From Scilla litardierei (lineage: Eukaryota > Streptophyta > Magnoliopsida > Asparagales > Asparagaceae), in NCBI GenBank assembly GCA_030789695.1, contig CM061139.1:2185878-2249877 (forward strand): a stretch of 64,000 nt of DNA, given 5' to 3'. The translations under genes were made by a program, and so were the position numbers. The stretch's first letter is position 1; the number at the start of each line of letters is the position of its first letter. Positions 43,370 through 52,388 of this stretch are shown here, piece by piece. The notes beneath the pieces are model-generated. The model saw only the letters and a list, made by a program, of their open reading frames with translations, was not told the DNA's origin and made no database searches.

Positions 43370-44138
43370 TGTTACCAGATCTGAAGTTTTGACCCTTGTT
43401 GCTTATCTCTTTCATCATTCTACTGAAATTCTTAGTCAGCAAGGCAATGTCATCATCTAACTCAGACTCATTTTCAATCCATTTGTCCCTCTGATTCTGC
43501 TTCAAGTTCATTTTATAGGTTTGAAGAGATCCCATGAGTTCATCCAGTCTCATGGTAGACGTATTTCTGGCCTCCTCAATGGCTGCAACTTTAGCTGAGA
43601 ATTTGTCTGGAAGAGATCTCAAGGTTTTCTCAACTAACTTCTTTTGAGAATATTTCTTCCCAAGCTGGAAGGCCTGATTGGCTATATCTCTCAACCTCCC
43701 CTTGAATTCGGCAACAGTCTCGTTGTCATACATCCTTAGATTTTCAAACTGAGAAGCTAGCATCTGGAGTTTGGAAGCTTTTTCGGTACTTGTTCCTTCA
43801 TGAACATTCTGGAGAATATCCCATGCTTCTTTGGCATACTCACATGTGGAGATCAGCTTGAACTGCTCTTCATCTACAGCCGAAAAAATAGCATTAGTTG
43901 CTTTAGAATTGCACAAGGCCGCATGTTCTTCAATCCGACTCCAGTCTCTTGCCGGCTTGAGGTGTTCTTTGCCATCTCTGTCAATTTCGATCGGCGGTGT
44001 CCATCCTTCAACGACAGCGATCCAGGCCTTCTCATCACTGGACTTGATGAATACACGCATTCGAGACTTCCAGTAAGTGTAGTTTGTACCAGTGAGCAGT
44101 GGAGGACGAACAACGGAGGCACCTTCTCGTGTAGCCAT
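43218..44138 (-). CDS. gag: TRG copy 2 Gag, N-terminal ORF
   Basis: 306 residues, nearly identical to the copy 1 N-terminal ORF but 27 residues longer because a TGT/TGC difference in the overlap removes the TGA used in copy 1. The extra residues are read out of the family frame. UBN2-type domain as in copy 1. Confidence 0.78.
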   Translation of the reverse strand: MATREGASVVRPPLLTGTNYTYWKSRMRVFIKSSDEKAWIAVVEGWTPPIEIDRDGKEHLKPARDWSRIEEHAALCNSKATNAIFSAVDEEQFKLISTCEYAKEAWDILQNVHEGTSTEKASKLQMLASQFENLRMYDNETVAEFKGRLRDIANQAFQLGKKYSQKKLVEKTLRSLPDKFSAKVAAIEEARNTSTMRLDELMGSLQTYKMNLKQNQRDKWIENESELDDDIALLTKNFSRMMKEISNKGQNFRSGNNAARANLSLCRQEQRQRDTVQRMRGFWSHTSRMCQYPQEAERDIFIKYLE

Positions 44139-44199
44139 GATTCAAGTACTGAAATCCAAGATCATACCTTCTTTGTTAACAAAGATACACAGGTGACCA

Positions 44200-44211
44200 G
44201 CTCTGATACCA
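44200..44211 (-). other. TRG copy 2 primer binding site
   Basis: Minus-strand TGGTATCAGAGC, two bases from LTR 3. Confidence 0.9.
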
Positions 44212-44213
44212 AT

Positions 44214-45812
44214 TGTTAGTTTCCGTACTTAGGAATAATCAAATAAACACAGAGATTAAAAACAAGAACCAATCAGAGACACTCAAGACTTGGTGACGCA
44301 GTTCGGTGCGCACACCTACATCTGCGGGGCCACGCCCAGAAAATCAGAATACTCCACTAAAATAATCAATGAGTACAATCACTAATTATCGCGATTCTAT
44401 TAGGAGGAACAACCTCCCCCTCAATACAAACCGTGATGGGTGGTCTCTACCAACCCATGGAGTATTCTCGGCAAGCTCCCCATGCCTGCAAGCTCCCCTT
44501 GCACAACCGACTAGATCAACTCTCTTGATCCCTACGTACGTAGCCGTCGGCCTCCTCCCGGAGTTCTTCAATCGTCTTTTGCAAAAGCCGTAACACACAT
44601 CAAGAGTCCACGCCCTCCTTTTCTTCGCTCACCCCTCGAAGAAGATAAGCTGTTGACAACAACTCCACCAACAGAATCACCAAGGATAGGCGGAAACATA
44701 TGCAGCGCAACCAAGCAAGATAAAGCAGTTAATGAGGAAATCTCAGTCGACAATCAAAACCGAAAAACAACCAAGTGTCATTAACCATCCTTCAACAGCT
44801 TCAACAATAATCACCTAATCCCGCACTGTAGAAGAAGATCTGATTCTGATCAACAAACACGATGACATCTTATCTCCAAAAACAATAGTTCAGTCACGAA
44901 GAGGTCTTATCTTCAATAGACGCAAATCAAATAGCTGCATGGAAGATTTGCCGAATCTGATCTCAAATGTTGAACAATAAGTTCAACATTTCATATGACA
45001 TTTTGTACAACATTTCATAAACACTCATTTGTTAGTGGATCTTTCATACCTCGGTTGTGGATTGATACTTTCATTCACCTTCGTCAGCAAATCTTATGCA
45101 TACATGTATTCAACCGAATATCTGGAGAAGATCTAAACAATAATGCAAGATCTGAAAACATTCATATATAGAATCTTCAACCGCACATATCTTCAACCGC
45201 ACATACCATTCAGTTATGAAACCAACCAGATTTTGTAACCACTATATCTGGGTAAATAACTTCCTCTTTAATGCTAAATATCCACCAATATTTCTAGGAT
45301 CACTTCGGGTAAGGAATCCCATATTCAAGGAACCGCCGAATCTATTTCGGGTGAAAAGATTAAAACAAATCTCATGCGGATATTTTGCCCATAGAATAAG
45401 GAACTATTTCTGGTAAATAAAACCAATAAATCTCAGCAAATATTTCCTTCCATCAATTTAGGAACAAACCAGATTCCCAAAAATCTCAACAAACCTCCAT
45501 CAATTAAGGAACTAATACGGGTAAGAAGGAGTATAAAAATCTCACCAATATCTGGAATCAATCAAATCAGGAACCTCCGATATTCTAGGCTACAAATCAG
45601 ATCTGATATCACTATGACACATTTGTAGACCAAAGCAGCGTTTCTGAATACGAACAATTATTCAAGATCCGAATGTTGAACATAATGTCGTTCAACATAA
45701 TGTTCAGCATTTTGCTCAAACTGCTCAAAAACAATCCACATTTCACAAACTGAGCTCTCCAGATATAGTGCCACTAATGCCAACAAATATCAACAGAAAT
45801 TCAACCCTAACA
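44214..45812 (-). repeat. TRG LTR 3 (outer 5' LTR)
   Basis: 1,599 bp, minus-strand start TGTTAGGGTTGAA. It is followed on the right by the target duplication ATATA. Confidence 0.9.
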
Positions 45813-45817
45813 ATATA

Positions 45818-46973
45818 TACCCAAACTATGAATTGACAACCCGTCACTTTCGTTTATAGAATACTAGAAAAAACCAGTGCACACAGTGCACGGAGCCAAC
45901 AAAACCCTTACGAACAGGATGTGGTACACGTGTGCAAACGAAAAAGAGTGAGAAGTGTGGATGTATGTGTCGGTATCGTCGGAAGGTAACAGGATAAATG
46001 TAAAAACCTTGGGGATATATTGGAAAAATCACCTAGTGGGAAAAATGTAAATAAGTGATGTTGGGGTGATTTTTTTGGGATGAGAAGGGAATGACAAAAA
46101 TGTAAAAAAGTGAGAGAAGAAGTGGGGTTTTGTCCTAGCCTCCTAGGTGGCATTCCAAGTGACGATATACCACATGGGACAAATGTGCCACCCAGTACAA
46201 AGCTATCAATTGTATAAAGAACATTTAAACATGGAAATGGAATGGGAACGGGCAATAAAAAAGAGTGCAGGGAAGGGACTTATATCGAAAAATAGAAAAT
46301 TAATTTAATTTATAAATACAATCTGTTTCTCTCTCTTCTATTTCTTTACTGTTTTAGGCATTGGTCACATCCTGCACCTCAAGAATGAGGTGCAGATAGT
46401 CTGACCCATAAAAAAAGGCCAGTTTGGGGGTATGTATGGGTATTTTCGTCATCAGGGAAATAAAAAGCCCACCTCGTGGCTGGGCATCACGGGCTTAGCC
46501 CTGACGTCAGACTGTTTTGCATTCTTCTTCGCGCCTTGGTCCGCGCGGCGGGGTCTCGGTGTGGGACCCATCTCAGCCCACTTGGCACGCATCGATAATC
46601 AATCATCTGTCACGGCGACGGTCCCACCGCCCTCGTCACGGCGTGCCGTTAACTCGCGCTTCGATCGGACCAACGTCGTTCTACAGGCTCGTCAGTTTCA
46701 AAGTCCACGTGGCATTCCGTCGGCGGAGATTGAGTGTCGTTGGCGTGAGAGTCGTTCAGTGGATCCCACAAGTGGGCGACCTCAACAATGGTCATCGCCG
46801 TGGGACCGCTTCCCGCGAACAAAACAAAAGCGCCAATGATTTGCAGTGTGGAAGATGGAAAATTAAAATTAGCATGTACTAAAATAAATGTTAATTAAGA
46901 ATCATGGGTGATAAATTGGCTCAGTGAACGCTCTTTGTTTTAAGATCTAAAAAGTTAATAGTTTAGGATAAAA
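45818..46973. other. Unassigned sequence between TRG and AthD
   Basis: About 1.15 kb with no convincing gene. It has a palindrome-rich start (GTGCACACAGTGCAC near 45880), a perfect hairpin at 46372-46395, and a CpG-rich block at about 46430-46850. Words such as TGACGTCA (near 46502) and CCACGTGGCA (near 46708) resemble plant promoter elements, but no downstream gene is present because AthD inserted at 46974. The 135-residue ORF at 46432-46839 shows no recognisable domain. Confidence 0.5.
46372..46395. repeat. Perfect 10-bp hairpin
   Basis: CTGCACCTCA, loop AGAA, TGAGGTGCAG. It is isolated; function unknown. Confidence 0.9.
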
Positions 46974-47902
46974 GTCACTGACCGGCGCCCCGCTTGCGTC
47001 GCGGCGGCGCGGTGTCGTTTACCGCAAGTTTCACGGTTAGTGTAGGGTGCGGGAATATCGAACTCAGGGAGGCGAGGTTGTGCTTGGGTCAGGTAGGACC
47101 AAAATCACCCCGAGGGGCGAGCTAGCCCGAATCGGTAGATGGTTGTCACGAAAGGAAATAAAAGGGTATGAACAAAAAGAAAGTAAATCCGGGACTTTGG
47201 TTTCCAACCCGACGAGAGACTCTCACCGATACGGCCTACGGGTATGGATAGCGATCGGGATTAGGGTCTAATGGTGAGACGTTGCCTCTGAAAGTGGTAC
47301 CGGCGTCCCATGGGCCCGATATTCCGGTCGGTGCCCAGGATGATACACCGGACTTCCCGGATTCGATCAGTGGGCACTCCCGTGTCCATTAACACTGATC
47401 GATCCCGGGAGCACTAAGCCCGCAACGATATCTCCCGACGTCTCATCCTGTCGCTCCCGCGTGCTAGGATTCGGCGTCTACGCTAAAGGCGTGAGCTATG
47501 GCTAGGGAGTCAACCGCCAAGTTTATTCCCCCTTGGCCCAACGGTCAAAGGCGGTCTTTTTCCCGCCGATGACAATGAAACACCCCGCGTAACCGTTAGA
47601 TTCCTACTCCCCATCGATTTCCTAACCCTACGGACGCATCGGGAAGAGCCCCCGAAGGGGTTTCCACCAAAATCCCAGATTTGGGAACTACTCACAAAAA
47701 TTCATGAAAAAGCAATCTAAATGAAATTTAACCGTTGAAATCATAATCGGACAATTGCAATGCGGAAGTAAAGGAGTAATAAAGACAATACTAAAATTTT
47801 AGAAAGATCTGAATACTTACAAAAGAGTAACAATTACAGCCGTCACAAGGAAATAAAACAGTAGAAAAACAGCAACCCCCGTTTCTGGAACCCTAGGGGC
47901 TC

Positions 47903-47910
47903 TATATATA
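47903..47910 (-). promoter_or_regulatory. TATA box, AthD 3' LTR
   Basis: TATATATA in CCTATATATAGAGCC (minus strand), 10 bp after the last CCGATCGG motif. Confidence 0.75.
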
Positions 47911-47920
47911 GGCCGTCGCA

Positions 47921-48290
47921 TCAACCGATCGGTTGACAAGTCAACCGATCGGTTGATCCGTTACAAATAATATCAGAAAACGGCGAGTTTTCACCCGATC
48001 ACATGAACCGATCGGGTGAGTTCTTGAGCGACCGGTTGGATCTTGGAGCGGTCGGGTGAATCGGCCGGTTGAATCGTCCGTGTCTTCAGCTCATCTTCTT
48101 CAGCTACAGATGAACCGATCGGGTGAGAGTCACCCGATCGGTTGGAATTCTGCTCGAGAAAACAGAGAACAGCCGCCCGCAGAACCGGTCTGTGAACCGG
48201 TCGGGTGACTTCTTTGTGAGCTGCGGTAGCGACCGGTTGGTGCACGCGTGCATCACCCGATCGGTTGGAGATGACCAACCGACCGGGTGA
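47921..48290. repeat. CCGATCGG palindrome array (3' LTR)
   Basis: About a dozen motifs of the type CAACCGATCGGTTGA, CACCCGATCGGTTGG or GACCGGTTGG, each palindromic or nearly so. They occupy the U3 region upstream of the TATA box. Confidence 0.9.
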
Positions 48291-48536
48291 GGGGCTGAAA
48301 GATGAATACTTCGCCGTTTGACCCCCTGGATCACGCGTGACTTCTCCCGTTGCTCCGGGGACTTGGGATATCATCATTAAACGTCCCCTACATGGTCAAT
48401 CCCCTGCAATCATGTACAAACAAAGAAAAGTGAAAGAAAACGGGAAATCATACGAAAATGAATAAGAGACGGCGGAAAAACACGGAGAAACACAAAAGAA
48501 AACGTGCGTGAATATATGAAATATAGACGCACGTCA

Positions 48537-48575
48537 AAATCCCCCAAGCTGAACTCTTCCTCGTCCTCGAGGAAG
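48537..48575 (-). other. AthD polypurine tract with hairpin
   Basis: Minus strand: hairpin CTTCCTCG-AGGA-CGAGGAAG (48575-48556), then AGTTC, then AGCTTGGGGGATTT ending at the LTR. Confidence 0.85.
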
Positions 48576-50176
48576 ACGAGTGAGGGTAGGAGCTCGGAAG
48601 GGAAAAATAGAGAGGAAGAAAGAAAAAGAAAACTCTAAGCCCTAGATCGTCCATCAGAGCCATCAAAATCAAAAACGACACACCTAGCAAGCAAACGCCA
48701 AATCACACCACTAAACCTAGGAAAGCGAGTCCAAATAAGTGTCGTGGGTCCACGCAGTGAAGCGCGAGTGAGCGTGGCCGTGTGCTAGCAAATGGTGAAG
48801 CTTTCTACGATGTGCAATGAGGCTCGATATACAGGAAATCCAAGAAATGACCCAAAATATCGATCCGAATTGAATTGAGCGGCGAATATAAGTTCAATCA
48901 TGCATGAGAAGAGTGGGAAAAGAAGCGTATCATGCATCGGGGACTCCACAACTAGGGTCTAGGAAATCACGCCACTATAGCCAAGATACAAGCTAAATAG
49001 CTTCTAAGCCAAGCGTTTTCGATAACGACGGGGGTTGAGATGATGTGGAGAAGAACACTCGGTGCAAATTCTCGCCTTCCCTTTATTCTTGGCAAGTATG
49101 AAAATATTCACACGGGAATTTTTTTTTGGGTTTTGGGTATTTGCATATTTTTTTGGCTTTTTGGCTATACAATCTTTTTCTTTTCTTTCCTTTTTGGGTT
49201 TTTCTTTTCTTTTCTCCTTTTTTTGGATTTTTGGGATATTGGCTATACACATGTGTACTCTCCCAAGTGGGAGAACGGTACACGACGAGGGGATTTACAC
49301 CAAGTAAAACAAAAAAGAAGTCGAAATCTAAACGCTCGGGCAAAGGAGACTATTGTTGCTAAATAGAGCTTAGGCTAAATGGGGTATCCTCGTCCTTAGT
49401 TGTGGAATCCCGACGCATGCGAAATGAAGTATACGATATATATTTAGCATGCATATAGAAGCAGACATTAGAAGCAAATACCGCATATTCAATATCGAAG
49501 CATGATAATCTAGGGGTCATTCCTGGACAGGTATATAAAGTAAAATCACAAAGCAGAAGCACACCAAATGCTAGTCACGACACACGACTCACAAAAAGCT
49601 AAGTGGACCCACGATGCGTGGAATGCAAGAGGACTCGAAATCCTAGGGTTAGTGAGTGTGATTATCGATGCAATGCTAGGTGTGTGTGACTTCGTGGCGA
49701 TTCATCATAGGATTCATTTCTAGGAGAAAGAGCTAAAGAAAGAAGGAAAAAGAAAAAAGAAAAACACGATGGAAAACGACTCAAATAACGTAGAAAGACA
49801 ACACAAATGACGCACGAAGTGCCACTCTCCCAAGCTGAAGTTTGCATTGTCCTCAATGCAATATGAGTGAGTACGGGAGGGCAATGAAAATGGGGGGGAA
49901 TACGCACAGACACGAAAAGAAATGAAGACGAGGAAAACACATAGATAAAACTGAAAAAGAAAGAAAAAACAAGATCAAAATCAAACAATACGAAAATAAA
50001 AATAAAATAAAATAACACGACACGACACTCAAAAAAGTGAAAAACAAACACACACACAAAAATGAGAAAAACAAACAAAACACGACAGCACACCAAAGTA
50101 GACTTCCCCCAAGCTAGACCAGAAAGTGCTAGCGAAATGATATGATCAATGAAATCTAGATATATGCAAGGGGTAA
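48576..50176 (-). other. AthD 3' non-coding region
   Basis: 1.6 kb between the env-position ORF and the PPT. It includes long sense-strand purine stretches (49110-49235, 49735-49775, 49915-50075), a second hairpin with PPT-like motif (49829-49861) and a third AGCTTGGGGGAAG at about 50104-50116. Small ORFs are composition-driven. Confidence 0.7.
49829..49861 (-). other. Internal copy of hairpin plus PPT motif
   Basis: Minus strand: TTGCATTG-AGGA-CAATGCAA (49861-49842), then ACTTC and AGCTTGGGAGAG. Same loop, different stem, same spacing as at the true PPT 1.3 kb away. Confidence 0.82.
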
Positions 50177-51403
50177 TCAGTCAGATTCACTGGTACTGGA
50201 ATGGTAGGGGGAGGGGGAGGAGGGAGGGGAATAGTGAATGAAAGAATCCTCAGAGGAATAGGAGGGTGTGCCTATGGGTGAAGGAGGGGCGACAGGCTGA
50301 AGCATGGGAGGATCGATGTGCACCGGAGGGCTGTGGTGGAAGAAGACCGTACTAGGTGGGCCGACAATTGGGTGCCAATCGGGAGGATCCAAGGGTGGTA
50401 GATGCACTAGTGGAGAATACCAAGGATCGGGGTAAAACTCCCAAGGAAGGTGAGACGGGGTATAGGGTACCCGCAAAGGGGCCAAAGGTGGCAGGATTGC
50501 GAAAGGCTCGCAGGCGGGGCTGTAGAGGTAGACAACACGGTCTTCACCGAAGGGAGTGAGCAAATTGATGTCGATCAAGTAATCGCAATCAATACGGCTA
50601 CGACCAGGTAGAATAGGGAGGTCGGGGGGTACCCTCAAAACACAGCTGACAATAAGAGTGACCATCCCACCACAACAGATGGAACCAGAAGTGGCGCGGC
50701 TAACAGCGAAAATTTCGTGGATGATCCAATGAGCGGTGTTAATGGGCATAGGGACATGCCCGAGGATTCTGTCATCGGACATGGCATAGAGAAAGAAGAG
50801 CTCGTCCCTAGAAACAATGGACACATCCACGCGAGCGAAAACAGTGTTGGCGAGGATGCAATGGGCGAGGCGGTAACACGGGTGGATAATGTAAGAGGCA
50901 GGAGCCTCAGGTGGAAAGGTGGTGTGCCGTGTAAATCTTTGCCAAACACCATCAGCCCGAAATCGAGAGTAAATGTTAGTTCGATCGTGGGTGGAATGTT
51001 CAGTGTTAAGATCGGGGTGACGTAGATTAAGGATATTGTTCAGCTCGATGAAACCCAGAGAAAAGTCACAATTGAAAGCTCGGAAGGAGAAACCTCCATC
51101 ACACAACTCGAGGGAATTGAGGAATTCAAACGTGAGATTTCTGTGTGTGTGAGCATGGATGTGAGAGAGGGTATGGCACCCGATACAGTTGAAAATTCTG
51201 CCGACGCCGTTCGAAAGCCCTAGAGCTTCGAGTGTGGGGCGATCGGAGAAGAGTGTAGGTCTCATCGGACGATGAAGCAGTGCTCGCAACCGGTCAGACT
51301 GCCCATCCGTAGAAGGGTTAATGCCAAGGAAAGAGGGGGAAAAGGGGCCGTGGATCGGATCACGGCGCGAAGATGATGCAATGTCCTTCCCTTTCTTAGA
51401 CAT
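50177..51403 (-). CDS. AthD env-position ORF (Athila-type)
   Basis: An intact 408-residue ORF downstream of integrase, where Athila elements carry an extra ORF sometimes called env-like. The N-terminus is basic and Ser-rich (MSKKGKDIASSSRRD). The middle (about residues 85-270) has the conserved Athila pattern: a FSFRAFNCDFSL strand-like segment, a RLAHCILANTVFARVD stretch, DELFFLYAM, and a hydrophobic GSICCGGMVTLIVSCVL. The C-terminal 100 residues are Pro/Ser-rich. I see no clear signal peptide or classical membrane anchor, so an envelope role is unsupported. It is the only long undamaged frame in AthD, and an array-plus-TATA module lies about 430 bp upstream. Confidence 0.8.
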   Translation of the reverse strand: MSKKGKDIASSSRRDPIHGPFSPSFLGINPSTDGQSDRLRALLHRPMRPTLFSDRPTLEALGLSNGVGRIFNCIGCHTLSHIHAHTHRNLTFEFLNSLELCDGGFSFRAFNCDFSLGFIELNNILNLRHPDLNTEHSTHDRTNIYSRFRADGVWQRFTRHTTFPPEAPASYIIHPCYRLAHCILANTVFARVDVSIVSRDELFFLYAMSDDRILGHVPMPINTAHWIIHEIFAVSRATSGSICCGGMVTLIVSCVLRVPPDLPILPGRSRIDCDYLIDINLLTPFGEDRVVYLYSPACEPFAILPPLAPLRVPYTPSHLPWEFYPDPWYSPLVHLPPLDPPDWHPIVGPPSTVFFHHSPPVHIDPPMLQPVAPPSPIGTPSYSSEDSFIHYSPPSSPSPYHSSTSESD

Positions 51404-51828
51404 GGCTGCTATGTGGGTGGCGAACTTGAGATGAATAAAGGGTAAGTGAAACAGTTATCACACCAATTTACGATATTACAGGTAAAGTTGAAGATGCACA
51501 GAGTGGAAGAATGTTACCCAACGATGTAGTAAGATCAAGCGCCAGAGGGTCTCGCGTAGCAGGAGGGAACAACTCGGGAAGCTGCGGCCCGCTGATCCGA
51601 CAAGAACAGAATTTTGAGAATTTTGGGGCTAGGGTTAGGGTTTGGGGGTTTTGATGATGGAATGTCCTCGATGGCGAGGTGGCGGAGGTGGGGAAGTATG
51701 GGAGTGAGTGGGGATGAGGGTTTAGGCACAGTATGTAGGGTCGAGAAGATCGATTCTACAGCTGGAGGTGTGAAATCACGTGAAGGGGGTTTTCTGAGGT
51801 CGGGTAGCGGTCGCCGTGTGCCAAGGCT

Positions 51829-52194
51829 TATTTATAGGGTCGAAAATGAACCGATCGGGTGGAAACCCACCCGATCGGGTGGCCAAAATTCAAAAGTTCT
51901 AGTCGGTCAACAGCTACAGGCGAACCGGTCGGGTGGTAAGTCAACCGATCGGTTGGCCGCTTACCAAGTTTTTCCCGAGAACTTAGGGCTGCCCACCCGG
52001 TCGTGTCAACCGATCGTGCATGAACTCAACCGATCGGTTGATATTCCCCAAAAATTTCCGAAAGTTCTCCCCAGCTCACCCGGTCTTCCACCCGGTCTCT
52101 TCATTACTCAACCGATCGGTTCATTCGGGGACAGATCTCGGCATGTATCTGATACATCCCAACCGATCGGGTGAGTTGTCACCCGATCGGTTGG
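51829..52194 (-). promoter_or_regulatory. Internal CCGATCGG array plus TATA box
   Basis: On the minus strand an array of CCGATCGG, CACCCGATCGG and ACCGGTCGGGT motifs (52194-51848) is followed after 11 bp by TATAAATA (51836-51829). This repeats the layout of the LTR promoter (array, 10 bp, TATA). The env-position ORF starts about 430 bp downstream. It is inferred to be a second promoter. Confidence 0.6.
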
Positions 52195-52388
52195 GGCTTG
52201 TTTCCTGCAAAAACCAAGAAATTTGCTTAAGTCCCCGAACGGATGTTCTTGCGGCTGATTTTATTTATAAAAATAGATAAAATAAAGTGAAAAATAACGC
52301 TAAAAAGTGGGAAAAAGTTTAGAACATGGGTTGCCTCCCATGAAGCGCACTTGTTTAACGTCGTTGGCTCGACGCCCGCAAGAGATGG

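Larger units (their letters stand above)
35899..45812 (-). mobile_element. TRG: tandem gag-only copia array (3 LTRs, 2 gags)
   Basis: Minus-strand order is LTR (44214-45812), gag copy 2, LTR (40093-41688), gag copy 1, LTR (35899-37566). One target duplication, ATATA, flanks the whole array (35894-35898 and 45813-45817), so this is one insertion that carries or later gained a second unit. Each unit has a tRNA-Met primer site and a PPT. No protease, integrase or RT is present. This matches non-autonomous gag-bearing elements (TR-GAG type). The gag resembles Sirevirus gag: UBN2-like domain, two zinc knuckles, coiled coil. Confidence 0.9.
46979..48536 (-). repeat. AthD 3' LTR
   Basis: On the minus strand it runs TGACGTGCGTC...GCGCCGGTCA. 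It holds the CCGATCGG array (47921-48290) and a TATA box 10 bp downstream of it on the sense strand. Confidence 0.93.

Noticed and set aside
46432..46839. 135-residue ORF as a host gene
   Set aside because: No domain, no splice or neighbour support, and a second ORF overlaps in another frame, as expected from a GC-rich stretch.
47991..48377. 128-residue ORF in the AthD LTR
   Set aside because: Its DRSGD/NRSG repeats come from the CCGATCGG array; it is present in both LTRs as non-coding DNA.
51614..52174. 186-residue plus-strand ORF
   Set aside because: It lies antisense to AthD and spans the CCGATCGG array; Arg/Ser/Gly-rich from the repeats.
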